DNA of 64,000 nucleotides from Limnohabitans sp. 2KL-51 (GTDB taxonomy: Bacteria; Pseudomonadota; Gammaproteobacteria; Burkholderiales; Burkholderiaceae_C), in assembly GCF_003063645.1 (NCBI RefSeq), contig NZ_NESJ01000001.1:296879-360878 (forward strand), given 5' to 3'. This document shows, piece by piece, positions 17,610 through 26,352 of this stretch. The notes beneath the pieces were generated by a model that was not told where the DNA came from, searched no databases, and saw only the letters and a program-made list of their open reading frames with translations. Position 1 is the stretch's first letter. Each line of letters opens with the position of its first letter. A program made the position numbers and the translations under genes.

Positions 17610-17639
17610 GTGTCAACAATCCATCGGAATTGTTGACAC
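17610..17639. promoter_or_regulatory. Probable GntR operator
   Basis: A perfect inverted repeat of 11-base arms (GTGTCAACAAT, 17610-17620; ATTGTTGACAC, 17629-17639) with an 8-base spacer lies between the divergent GntR and CoA-transferase genes, about 120 bases from the first and 130 from the second. Confidence 0.7.
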
Positions 17640-17769
17640 TTTTTCGGTGGGCGTTCACACTTTATGGCTGTTTGACGGGTACACACCACGCTCGAAAAAA
17701 CCCCAGTTCAAGGCGCTCCTGTCACCCGGCGGTTGCTCGCATGGGCCCACCAATACACGGACGATTGTC

Positions 17770-18960
17770 ATGCCGCACCAACCTGCTTCTGCTGCACTTG
17801 CGAGATTTAGAGTGATCGATCTGACCCAGGTCCGTGCTGGCCCCACGGCCTGCCGCCAGTTGGCCGACTGGGGCGCGGATGTGGTGCAGGTGCAAATGCC
17901 CGAACACATGCGTGGCGACGACACGCTGGGCGGGCAAGAGGGCTCGGACTATCAGTACACGCACCGCAACAAACGCTCGATCACGCTCAACCTGAAAGAG
18001 CCCGAGGGCATTGCGCTGCTCAAGCAACTGATCGCCAAGGCCGATGTGGTGGTGGAAAACTTTCGCCCTGATGTGAAGTTCCGCTTGGGCATCGATTACG
18101 AGAGCCTGAAAAAAGACAACCCCGGCCTGGTGTATGCCAGCATCTCGGGCTTTGGACAGACCGGGCCCCTGGCCGCAAGGCCGGGCTTTGATCAGATTGC
18201 GCAGGGCATGGGCGGCTTGATGTCGGTCACCGGTTTGGTAGAGCAAGGGCCCATGCGCGTGGGCATTCCTATAGCCGATTTGTGCGCGGGCATTTTTGCA
18301 GCCCAAGGCATTTTGGTGGCCTTGCTCGAGCGCGAAAAGTCTGGCCAAGGTCAGTGGCTGCACACCTCGCTCTTGGAGTCCATGGTGTACATGATGGATT
18401 TCCAGACCTCACGCTGGCTGATCGACGAAGAAGTGGCCACGCAGGCGGGCAACTTCCACCCCACCAGCATCCCCACCGGGGTGTACAAGGCGCGCGACGG
18501 TTACATGAACATCGCGGTGTTCGGCTCAAAAATCTGGGAGCGCTTTTGCGACATCTTGGGAGCGCCGCAATGGGTCACCGACCCGCGCTACAAGGACAAA
18601 CCGAGCCGCTCGGTCCACCGCGATGCGTTGAACGCCGAGATCAACGAACGCCTGGCCAAGCAAGACCGTACGTACTGGATCGAACGCCTGAACGATGGCG
18701 GTGTGGCCTGTGGCTTGATCAACAGCATGGACGAGGTGTTCAACGAACCGCAAGTCCAGCACTTGAAGATGGTCAAAGACGTGGTGTCGGTGCACCAAGG
18801 TCCGCAGCGCTTGGTGGGGCAGCCGGTGCAGCTGGAGCGCACGCCCAGCACCATCGCCCGGGCCGCACCGCGCCGCGGAGAGCACAGCGAAGAAATTCTG
18901 GGCGAACTGAGCTTGGATGCCCAGACGCTTGCCCAATTGAAATCCAAAGGAGTGTTTTGA
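17770..18960 (+). CDS. CaiB/BaiF family III CoA-transferase
   Basis: The 396-residue protein matches family III CoA-transferases: RFRVIDLTQVRAGPTACRQL at the N terminus, NKRSITLNLK, ADVVVENFRPD, YASISGFGQTGP, and GPMRVGIPIADL with the Asp that forms the acyl-enzyme intermediate. It moves CoA between carboxylic acids; the acids are unknown. The ATG at 17770 is where similarity starts; the frame runs 61 codons further up through the operator. The next gene starts directly at its stop, so this begins a catabolic operon. Confidence 0.93.
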   Translation: MPHQPASAALARFRVIDLTQVRAGPTACRQLADWGADVVQVQMPEHMRGDDTLGGQEGSDYQYTHRNKRSITLNLKEPEGIALLKQLIAKADVVVENFRPDVKFRLGIDYESLKKDNPGLVYASISGFGQTGPLAARPGFDQIAQGMGGLMSVTGLVEQGPMRVGIPIADLCAGIFAAQGILVALLEREKSGQGQWLHTSLLESMVYMMDFQTSRWLIDEEVATQAGNFHPTSIPTGVYKARDGYMNIAVFGSKIWERFCDILGAPQWVTDPRYKDKPSRSVHRDALNAEINERLAKQDRTYWIERLNDGGVACGLINSMDEVFNEPQVQHLKMVKDVVSVHQGPQRLVGQPVQLERTPSTIARAAPRRGEHSEEILGELSLDAQTLAQLKSKGVF

Positions 18961-19770
18961 ATGTCCGACATCGTCTACACCTCGCCCACCGAACGGGTCA
19001 ACACCTGGCTGGAGGGCAGCACGCTGCACATCCAGTTCAACAATGTGGCGCGGCACAACGCACTGTCGGTGGACATGTGGGAAGCCGTGCCTGTGTTGCT
19101 GAACCAGGCCGAACATGACTCCCGTGTGCGTTTGGTGGTGTTTTCGGGTGCGGGCGAAAAAGCCTTTGTGTCTGGCGCAGACATTTCGCAGTTCGAAGAC
19201 ATGCGTGCAGCGCGTGAGGCGGTGACCCGCTACGAGCACATGGCCGAGACCGCTCTGATGGGCATTTTCAACTTTCCCAAGCCTACGCTGGCCTGCATCC
19301 GTGGCTTTTGCATTGGCGGCGGCATCAATGTGGCCATCAGCTGCGACATGCGCATCGCCGCCAGCGATGCCGTTTTTTCGGTGCCCGCCGCCCGCCTGGG
19401 TTTGGGTTACCGCTATTCGGCCATGAAAAATCTGGTGGACCTGATCGGCCCCGGTGCAGCCAAAGACCTGTTTTTCACGGCCCGCAAAATCAACGCGCCA
19501 GAAGCCCAAAGCCTTGGTTTGGTCACGCGGGTCTGCGCGCCTGAGGCCTTGCCCGACTTGCTGGCCGAGTACACCTCCGCCTTAGCGACCAACGCGCCTT
19601 TGACCATTCAGGCGGCCAAGGCCATCACCCGCGAAATCCTCAAGCCCTCCCCAGAGCTGGACATGGAGTTGTGCACCCAGCTCATTCGCGGCTGCTTTGA
19701 CAGCGCCGATTACGCCGAAGGCCGCAAAGCCTTCATGGAAAAACGGAAACCCGTCTTCAAAGGCGAATGA
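18961..19770 (+). CDS. Crotonase-family enzyme without the hydratase glutamates
   Basis: A 269-residue crotonase with the oxyanion-hole segment FVSGADISQF, but with GGGINVAISCDMRIA where hydratases have [11 protein letters not shown], and PAARLGLGYRYSAMKNL where the second Glu would be. Both glutamates of a normal enoyl-CoA hydratase are therefore missing, so it may be a hydrolase, isomerase or decarboxylase. The gene starts directly at the CoA-transferase stop and is followed 7 bp later by an oxidoreductase, so it acts in the same pathway. Confidence 0.88.
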   Translation: MSDIVYTSPTERVNTWLEGSTLHIQFNNVARHNALSVDMWEAVPVLLNQAEHDSRVRLVVFSGAGEKAFVSGADISQFEDMRAAREAVTRYEHMAETALMGIFNFPKPTLACIRGFCIGGGINVAISCDMRIAASDAVFSVPAARLGLGYRYSAMKNLVDLIGPGAAKDLFFTARKINAPEAQSLGLVTRVCAPEALPDLLAEYTSALATNAPLTIQAAKAITREILKPSPELDMELCTQLIRGCFDSADYAEGRKAFMEKRKPVFKGE

Positions 19771-19777
19771 GGTCCCC

Positions 19778-20761
19778 ATGAAATCGTATTGGATGAACAT
19801 CAGCAATGGCCAGGGCCAGATGGAACTGCGCGAGGTAGACAGGCCTGTACCCGGCGCGGGTCAGGTGTTGGTCAAGCTGCACGCCGCAGCGCTGAACCGG
19901 GGCGAGTTGATCATCGGCCACGGCCTGCATGGCAAAGGCGGCAGCAAGCCCGCGGGCATGGAGGGCGCGGGGCAGATCGTTCAGCTGGGCAGCGATACCG
20001 GTGCCTGGCAAGCGGGTGATCGTGTCATGGGCCGATGCCCGGGTGCTTTTTCTGAATACGCTTTGATGGATGTGCGCGAAATCATGCGCGTGCCAGACAA
20101 CTTGAGCTGGGAGCAGGCGGCCTCCATCCCACTCACGTTTTTGGTGACCTATGACCTGTTGGTGTTGCAAGGCCACTTGCAAGCTGGGCAGTGGTTGTTG
20201 ATCAATGGCGTGTCATCCGGAGTGGGCGTGGCCAGCTTGCAAATGGCCAAGGTGTTGGGGGCTCAAGTGATTGGCACCTCGGGCTCGCAGGCCAAGCTGG
20301 ACCAATTGAAACCGTTGGGTTTGGATGTGGGTTTGTGCACCCGCGCGGCTGATTTTCACCAGGCTGTGCTGCAAGCCACCGATCAAAAAGGGGCCAACTT
20401 GGTGGTCAACACTGTGGGCGGTAGCGTCTTTGCCGAAAGCATGCGCTGCATGGCTTTTCAGGGGCGCTTGGGTTTTGTGGGCTATGTCGACAACACGCTG
20501 AACGCCACCATTGACCTGGAAGCCCTGCACGCCAAGCGCTTGTGTCTGTATGGCGTGTCCAACAAAAACCGCACACCGGCCCAACGTTCAGATGGCATCG
20601 CGTAATTTGCGGCGCAAATCCTGCCGGCTTTTGCAGATGGCCGGATCCAGCCGCTATTGGATAAAGTGTTTGAATTTGACCAACTGGATCACGCCAAAGC
20701 CCACATGGAAAGCAACCAACACACGGGCAAGATTGTGCTGCGCATGGCCAGCGCTGTTTGA
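19778..20761 (+). pseudogene. MDR-family quinone oxidoreductase/alcohol dehydrogenase, broken by an in-frame stop
   Basis: From ATG 19778 the frame encodes 275 residues of a medium-chain dehydrogenase: LHAAALNRGELIIG, GMEGAGQIVQLG, and NADPH-binding NGVSSGVGVASLQMAK. A TAA at 20603-20605 stops it, but the same frame continues for 51 codons to TGA at 20759 with clear family sequence (FADGRIQPLLDKVF, then HMESNQHTGKIVL). The full length, about 327, is the family norm, so this is a nonsense mutation, not a frameshift. The truncated form would lack the last strands of the substrate domain. Possible causes are a real pseudogene, stop read-through or a base error in the assembly. Confidence 0.85.
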
Positions 20762-20808
20762 AATGCTTTCAGGTTCCTCAAAACCACTTAACTGATGGAG
20801 ACAACCCC

Positions 20809-21780
20809 ATGAACAAAAGAAACCTGATTTCAGCATTCGTCCTGTCGTGCCTCGCCATGGGTGTGCAAGCCCAAGGCGCTGCCTATCCCAACAAACCCAT
20901 CCGGCTGGTGGTCGGTTTCGCACCCGGTGGAGCGGCCGACTACGTGGCCCGCGCCATCAGTGACGCCATGGGCAAAGCCATTGGCCAGAACATCATTGTC
21001 GAAAACCGTGCCGGCGCAGGCTCCAGCATTGCGGCCGAAAACGTGGCCAAGGCCGCCCCCGATGGCTACAGCGTTTTGTTGGCCAGCCCCAGCAGCATCT
21101 CGGTCAACCCGGCCCTCAACCCCAAGCTGAACTACACCCCCAAAGACCTGGTGCCCATCACCAAAGTCACCACCTCGCCCTTGGTGATTGCAGTCAACCC
21201 CAACATCGGCGTCAACTCGGTGCAAGACCTTATCGCGCGCGCCAAGCAAGCGCCCGGCAGGATCAACTACGCTACCTCGGGCAATGGCTCCGCGCCGCAT
21301 TTAGGCGCTGCTTTGTTCACCCAATTGACGGGTGTGGACATGGTGCACATTCCGTTTCGCGGGGGTGCGCCTGCGATCCAGTCGGTGATCGCGGGCGACA
21401 CCCAAGTGACCTTTGGCACCCCTCCTTCGGTCTTGCCGATGATCCAAGCCGGTCGCTTGAAAGGCCTGGCCGTCAGCACCCGCAACAGCTCGGCTTTGGT
21501 CCCCGGTTTGCCAGGCATGCAAGAGGCCAAACTGCCCGAGTACGCGATCGAGTTTTGGTATGGCTTGTTTGTGCCCGTGGGTACACCGCCTGCTGTCATG
21601 AAGCAAATTTTTGATGCAGCCCAAACGGCCATGGCGCAGCCCTCTGTGAAGGCCGCTCTGGCGCGCGAAGGCACCGATGTGTCGGTCTCCACTTCGCCCG
21701 ATCAATTTGTCGCCTTTTTAAATGACGACGCCAAGTTCTGGGTCAATTTGGTCAAGAGCGCGGGCGTCAAACTCGACTGA
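20809..21780 (+). CDS. Bug-type TTT family substrate-binding protein (1)
   Basis: A 323-residue periplasmic receptor of the Bordetella uptake gene family. It has a signal peptide ending VQAQG, then YPNKPIRLVVGFAPGGAADYVAR, IIVENRAGAGSSIAAENVAKA, PDGYSVLLAS and PYRGG-like HIPFRGGAPAIQ. Such receptors bind carboxylates and normally deliver them to a TctAB-type permease, which is not encoded nearby. The ATG at 20809 has ATGGAG 8 bases upstream. It lies between the oxidoreductase and the aldolase in one co-directional cluster. Confidence 0.93.
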   Translation: MNKRNLISAFVLSCLAMGVQAQGAAYPNKPIRLVVGFAPGGAADYVARAISDAMGKAIGQNIIVENRAGAGSSIAAENVAKAAPDGYSVLLASPSSISVNPALNPKLNYTPKDLVPITKVTTSPLVIAVNPNIGVNSVQDLIARAKQAPGRINYATSGNGSAPHLGAALFTQLTGVDMVHIPFRGGAPAIQSVIAGDTQVTFGTPPSVLPMIQAGRLKGLAVSTRNSSALVPGLPGMQEAKLPEYAIEFWYGLFVPVGTPPAVMKQIFDAAQTAMAQPSVKAALAREGTDVSVSTSPDQFVAFLNDDAKFWVNLVKSAGVKLD

Positions 21781-21796
21781 GTCTCAAGGAGCTGTG

Positions 21797-22585
21797 ATGG
21801 TTGAAAATGGATTTTTGAAAATCGAATCGATGCAAGCGCGCTGCACCCCTGCAGAGTGGCAAGCTCGGGTGAATTTGGCGGCGTGCTACCGGTTGGTGGC
21901 CATCTACGGCATGTCCGACATGATGGCCAACCACATCTCCGCGCGCGTGCCCGGCGAAGACGGTGCTTTTCTCATCAACACCTACGGCATGATGTACGAA
22001 GAGATCACCGCGTCGAGCCTGATCAAGATTGACCACGATGGCAACATCTTGTCCCAACCCGACTTTGGCGATTTGAACTACGGCATCAACAAAGCCGGTT
22101 ACGTGATCCACAGTGCGGTGCACGAAGCGCGCCCCGAGGTGGACTGCGTCATCCACACCCACAGCTGGGCCTCCATGGCGGTGTCTTCGCTCGAATGCGG
22201 TCTCTTGCCCATCACCCAAACGGCGATGCGTTTCCTGAAAATTGGTTACCACGACTACCAAGGCGTGGTCTTGGATCTGACCGAACAAGCCTCTTTGGTC
22301 AAAGACTTGGGGCAGGGCGAGGCGCTGATCTTGCGCAACCATGGCGCACTCACCGTGGGTCGCAGTGTGGGTGAGGCCTTCAACTGGATGCACCGCCTGG
22401 AGCTGGCGTGCCATTCTCAACTCGCAGCCATGGCTTGCAACACGCCTTTCGTCAAGGTCGCGCCCGATGTACTGGAGGAAACCTGGAACAACTACCAGCC
22501 CAGCACGCGCAGACCCTATGGCTTGATGGAGTGGCCAGCTCTGTTGCGCAAACTCGACCGCATGGACCCCAGTTACAAAACCTGA
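21797..22585 (+). CDS. Class II aldolase/adducin family protein
   Basis: The 262-residue protein has the class II aldolase/adducin fold: N-terminal LVAIYGMSDMMANHISARV, zinc-ligand motif VIHTHSWASMAV and the later LRNHGALTVG. These enzymes cleave or isomerise sugar phosphates or hydroxy acids; the adducin branch often has unknown substrate. The ATG at 21797 is preceded by AAGGAG at 21786-21791. It sits between two Bug receptors in the accessory cluster, suggesting that a hydroxylated acid is processed there. Confidence 0.9.
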   Translation: MVENGFLKIESMQARCTPAEWQARVNLAACYRLVAIYGMSDMMANHISARVPGEDGAFLINTYGMMYEEITASSLIKIDHDGNILSQPDFGDLNYGINKAGYVIHSAVHEARPEVDCVIHTHSWASMAVSSLECGLLPITQTAMRFLKIGYHDYQGVVLDLTEQASLVKDLGQGEALILRNHGALTVGRSVGEAFNWMHRLELACHSQLAAMACNTPFVKVAPDVLEETWNNYQPSTRRPYGLMEWPALLRKLDRMDPSYKT

Positions 22586-22620
22586 ACCCATGGCTTCTTG
22601 ACCCCCACCGAAAGTTCCAC

Positions 22621-23595
22621 ATGCCCTCACCCTCTCTTTGGTTAGCCGCCAGCCTCTCCGCCTTGGCCATCGCCATACCTTCGGGGGCGCAGGCTCAGGC
22701 TTACCCCCAAAAACCGGTCAAAGTGGTGGTGGCCTTCACGGCAGGGGGCACCACCGATATCTTGGCGCGCACCGTTACCCAGCAGTTGTCTGAAAAACTC
22801 AAGCAACCCTTTGTCATTGACAACAAACCAGGCGCGGGGGGCAACTTGGGCACCGAGCTGGTGGTCCGCTCCGCGCCAGACGGGTACACCCTGATCGTCA
22901 ATTCGGTAGGCCCCATTGCCGTCAACCCCACCTTGTACGGCAAACTGCCCTACAACCCCTTGACTGATCTGGTGCCCATGGTTCAGATCGCAGATGTCCC
23001 GAATGTCTTGGTCATCCACCCCTCGGTACCTGCCAACTCCATGGAAGAGCTGATCGCCTACGCCAAGGCCAATCCCGGCAAGCTCAACTATGGCTCGACC
23101 GGCATTGGCACCTCGTCCCATTTGTCCAGCTTCATGCTGTCCAAGCGGGTGGGTTTTGAGGCGACGCACATTCCCTACAAAGGCGCTGATGCCCTGAAAG
23201 ACTTGTTGGCAGGTCGCATCCAGTTCATGTTTGCCACCATCCCTTCTGTAATGCCGCACATCACGGCGGGCAAGCTCAAACCGATTGCAGTCAGCTCACT
23301 CAAGCGTTCGCGTTCCATGCCCGACGTGCCCACCGTGGTCGAAAAAGGATTTCCTCAATTCGAAGCCGGTTCGTGGTTTGGCTTTTTTGCGCCCAAGGGT
23401 ACGCCAGAGGCGGTGATCAGCATGGTCAACAAAGCCGTCAATGAGATCTTGCAAGTCCCCGCCATTGAGCAGCAAATGATCGCTCAGGGCGCCGACCCAG
23501 CGGGCGGCACGCCCGCCCAGTTTGGTCAATTCGTGCAGCGCGAGCATGACAAATGGCGTGTCATCGTCCGGGATTCGGGGGCCAAAGCCGAATGA
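22621..23595 (+). CDS. Bug-type TTT family substrate-binding protein (2)
   Basis: A 324-residue periplasmic receptor with signal peptide ending SGAQAQ, then YPQKPVKVVVAFTAGGTTD, FVIDNKPGAGGNLGTEL, APDGYTL and THIPYKGADALKDLLAG. Start at ATG 22621, where the signal peptide begins; the ribosome site is weak. Its stop overlaps the start of the hydroxyacid dehydrogenase gene by 4 bases, so those two are translationally coupled. Confidence 0.93.
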   Translation: MPSPSLWLAASLSALAIAIPSGAQAQAYPQKPVKVVVAFTAGGTTDILARTVTQQLSEKLKQPFVIDNKPGAGGNLGTELVVRSAPDGYTLIVNSVGPIAVNPTLYGKLPYNPLTDLVPMVQIADVPNVLVIHPSVPANSMEELIAYAKANPGKLNYGSTGIGTSSHLSSFMLSKRVGFEATHIPYKGADALKDLLAGRIQFMFATIPSVMPHITAGKLKPIAVSSLKRSRSMPDVPTVVEKGFPQFEAGSWFGFFAPKGTPEAVISMVNKAVNEILQVPAIEQQMIAQGADPAGGTPAQFGQFVQREHDKWRVIVRDSGAKAE

Positions 23596-24608
23596 GCGAT
23601 TCGCATGTCCCCCTGCGCATCTTGATGTCTCAGCAGTCCATTGAGCGCTGGGGCGCATCGCTTGCGGTTCATATGGGGCAGCGCCCTTATGAATTGATCT
23701 CTTTGGAAGCGGCGACAGCCGAACAACGCACGGATGCCCATGTGGCGTTCATCTCGCGTGAGGTCACAGGCACTTCCACCAAACATGAAATCCATCCTGC
23801 CTTGCAGCGGGTTTACGCGCTGTTGCGTCAGTCGCCAGGCCTGCAGTGGGTGCACATCCATTCAGCAGGCGCTGACCGTCAGATTTATCTGGATTTGTTG
23901 GCCAAGGGCGTTCAAATAACCACTTCATCCGGCGCGAATGCGCAAGTGGTCGCCACCGTGGCTCTGGCGGGTATCCTGGCGTTGGCACGCCGTTTCCCGT
24001 TGCTCTGGGCCGAGCAACAAAACCGTCAGTGGCTTCCGATTATGGGCGCGCGCATGCCCCGCGATCTGCCGGGCCAAACCGCGACCATCGTCGGTTGGGG
24101 GCCTATTGGCCAAAAACTGGGCAGTTTGCTGCAGGCCTTGGGCCTGCAGGTCGTGGTGGTGCGCCAGCAAGTGGCCGCGCCGCAACACCCGCCCAGCGAA
24201 GGCGTTGAGATGGTCACGTTCGAGTCTTGGGCCCAGGTGCTGCCCAAAACCGACTGGTTGATCCTGGCCTGTCCTTTGACCTCCAAAACCCGCCAATTGG
24301 TCAATGCCTCTGCCCTGGCTGCACTGCCCCAAGGTGCTCACTTGATCAATGTGGCGCGAGGCGAAGTGGTGGACGAACCCGCTTTGGTCGCGGCATTGCA
24401 AAGCGGCCACTTGGGTGGCGCTTTTCTGGATGTCTTTGCGCACGAGCCTTTGCCCCTTGATTCCCCCTTGTGGGCCATGCCCCAGGTCATGATCACGCCG
24501 CACGCAGCAGGTCATTCCGATGGCAATGAAAGCAGAGTGGGGCAAATGTTTTTGGACAATTTGCGCTGTTGGACTGAAGGTGCACCCCTGCGCAATTCGG
24601 TGACTTAA
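23592..24608 (+). CDS. D-2-hydroxyacid dehydrogenase family protein
   Basis: The 338-residue protein has the NAD-binding segment TIVGWGPIGQKLGSLLQALG, the catalytic Arg region INVARGEVVDEPALV, the Glu/Asp region GAFLDVFAHEPLP, and the His in ITPHAAGHSDG. This complete set predicts reduction of a 2-oxoacid or oxidation of a D-2-hydroxyacid. The first domain is divergent. The ATG overlaps the stop of the upstream Bug gene (ATGA). With the aldolase next door, hydroxyacid metabolism is likely. Confidence 0.9.
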   Translation: MSDSHVPLRILMSQQSIERWGASLAVHMGQRPYELISLEAATAEQRTDAHVAFISREVTGTSTKHEIHPALQRVYALLRQSPGLQWVHIHSAGADRQIYLDLLAKGVQITTSSGANAQVVATVALAGILALARRFPLLWAEQQNRQWLPIMGARMPRDLPGQTATIVGWGPIGQKLGSLLQALGLQVVVVRQQVAAPQHPPSEGVEMVTFESWAQVLPKTDWLILACPLTSKTRQLVNASALAALPQGAHLINVARGEVVDEPALVAALQSGHLGGAFLDVFAHEPLPLDSPLWAMPQVMITPHAAGHSDGNESRVGQMFLDNLRCWTEGAPLRNSVT

Positions 24609-24711
24609 CCCTTTGGAAGGTCAAGCATTGCCAAGGCAAGGTTTTCCCGAGTAGCGGACCACTTGATTTCTTTTCATAATGGATTGGTTATTGTTATCCG
24701 GAGATCTTTTG

Positions 24712-25707
24712 ATGACCCAACCCCATGACCCTCGCCGCCGACAAATTGGTCTTGCCGCCGTGTCGAGCCTTGCACTCAGCGCCTTGGGCACAGCGCATGC
24801 TCAAAGCGCCTGGCCTGCGGCCAAACCCATCCGCATGATCGTGAATTTCCCTGCGGGCGGTTCGCCAGACCTGGTGGCGCGTGCCGTGTCGTCTGCGGTG
24901 TCTCAAGCGCTAGGTCAACAGATTGTGGTGGACAACCGAGGCGGTGCCGGTGGCATCATTGGTTCTGACTTGGCTGCCAAAAGCACGCCCGATGGTTACA
25001 CCATTTTGTGCAGCTCGGGCAGTGGCGCTTCCATCGTGCCCTACGTCACGCCCAAGATGCCTTTCGACCATGACAAGGACCTCATCCCGGTGGCGGCAGG
25101 TGCTCGTTTGCAATTGTTCCTGGTCGTACGCAGCGATGCACCGTACAAAACTTTTGCCGAATTCGTTGCCTTCGCCAAGGGCAATCCGGGCAAGTTGAGT
25201 TATGGCTCGCCAGGCAACGGCACCAGCCCGCACATTGCGGGGGAGATGCTCAAGTCCCAAGCCGGAATTTTTACCTTGCACATCCCTTATCGCGGTTCGG
25301 GTGCAGCCTTGCAAGACTTGCTGGGTGGCAATGTCGACTACTTGCTTGATCCTGGCATTGCTTTTTCGCACGTGCGTTCGGGGCGTCTTCGCTTGTTGGC
25401 TGTCACGTCGCCACAGCGCTTGTCCATGTTCCCCGATGCGCCTACGCTCAATGAGTTGGGGCTCAAGAATTTTGACGCCGGCACATCGCATGGTTTCTGG
25501 GCGCCTGCCGGCACACCTGCGGCCATCGTTGACCGCCTGAACCGCGAGATCAACCGCGCCTTGATGTTGCCCAGCGCCGTCGAGTCCATCAAAGGCATCG
25601 GTGCCGAGCCCACCCCCATGACGCCCGCCGAGTTCGGTGCGGTCACCAAGGGCGATGCGCGACGGTTTGCCCAAATCATCAAAGAACGCAAGATCGTTCA
25701 CGATTGA
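24712..25707 (+). CDS. Bug-type TTT family substrate-binding protein (3)
   Basis: A 331-residue periplasmic receptor: N terminus with an RRRQIGLAAVSSLALSALG export signal of twin-Arg appearance, then KPIRMIVNFPAGGSPDLVAR, VDNRGGAGGIIGSDLAA, TPDGYTILCS and HIPYRGSGAALQDLLGG. The ATG at 24712 has CGGAG about 9 bases upstream. It is the third such receptor within 5 kb and ends the co-directional cluster; about 100 bp separate it from the dehydrogenase gene, so it may have its own promoter. Confidence 0.92.
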   Translation: MTQPHDPRRRQIGLAAVSSLALSALGTAHAQSAWPAAKPIRMIVNFPAGGSPDLVARAVSSAVSQALGQQIVVDNRGGAGGIIGSDLAAKSTPDGYTILCSSGSGASIVPYVTPKMPFDHDKDLIPVAAGARLQLFLVVRSDAPYKTFAEFVAFAKGNPGKLSYGSPGNGTSPHIAGEMLKSQAGIFTLHIPYRGSGAALQDLLGGNVDYLLDPGIAFSHVRSGRLRLLAVTSPQRLSMFPDAPTLNELGLKNFDAGTSHGFWAPAGTPAAIVDRLNREINRALMLPSAVESIKGIGAEPTPMTPAEFGAVTKGDARRFAQIIKERKIVHD

Positions 25708-25754
25708 TGTCCAGCTTGGCTGCTGGCTGCTGGGTATTGGGAGTTGGGGCCGTC

Positions 25755-26231
25755 TTAAAACTGCCCCGGAAACACCCACAGCAGACCTGCCGTCATGACC
25801 AAGTAGCGGGCGAATTTGCCAATGGCCATGTACAGCGTGCAGGGCCAAAAAGGCATCTTCAGCCAGCCCGCCACCGCACACAAAGGGTCGCCTATGACGG
25901 GCAGCCAGCTGAGCAAACAGGCCTTCGGGCCCAGCTTTTCCAGCCAGATCAAGGCGCGGTGGTGGCTGCCCGATCCGCGCCAACGGTTCACCGCCTTGTG
26001 CGTGCCCCAGCCCATCCACCAACTGAACATGCCGCCCAGCGTGTTGCCTGCAGTGGCCACCAAAATGGCGGGCCAAAACAGTTCGGGGTTGAGTTTGACC
26101 AAACCAAACAGCACCGGCTCAGAACCCATCGGCAACAAGGTGGCCGAGATGAAGGCCACCACAAACACGGTGCTCAGGCCATGTTGCGGCAGGGCCAGCC
26201 ATTGCATTAATTCGTTGAGCCAAAGTTCCAT
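25755..26231 (-). CDS. YqaA/DedA-like (SNARE-associated) membrane protein
   Basis: The 158-residue protein has about four hydrophobic segments. FISATLLPMGSEPVLFG and VATAGNTLGGMFSWWMGWG are the marks of the YqaA branch of DedA-like proteins, and a re-entrant WLPVIGDPLCAVAGWL follows. DedA relatives handle phospholipids or membrane potential; the function of YqaA is not settled. The ATG at 26231 is chosen over a longer frame with no similarity. It is divergent from dusB. Confidence 0.85.
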   Translation of the reverse strand: MELWLNELMQWLALPQHGLSTVFVVAFISATLLPMGSEPVLFGLVKLNPELFWPAILVATAGNTLGGMFSWWMGWGTHKAVNRWRGSGSHHRALIWLEKLGPKACLLSWLPVIGDPLCAVAGWLKMPFWPCTLYMAIGKFARYLVMTAGLLWVFPGQF

Positions 26232-26282
26232 GGGGGCAGTGTATCGCCGGTGACATTTGCTTAGCACACGCAGCTTTCATTT

Positions 26283-26297
26283 GCTGAAATATTAAGC
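26283..26297. promoter_or_regulatory. Candidate Fis-binding site upstream of dusB-fis
   Basis: GCTGAAATATTAAGC fits the 15-bp Fis consensus (G and C at the ends, A/T core) at all but one of its defined positions and lies next to a TACAAT (26301-26306) that could be the -10 hexamer. Autoregulation by Fis is known in enterics. Confidence 0.45.
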
Positions 26298-26352
26298 AAT
26301 TACAATCGTTCCTCCGCTTCAGGCCACGCCCCAAAACACCCACTTCCAAGTC

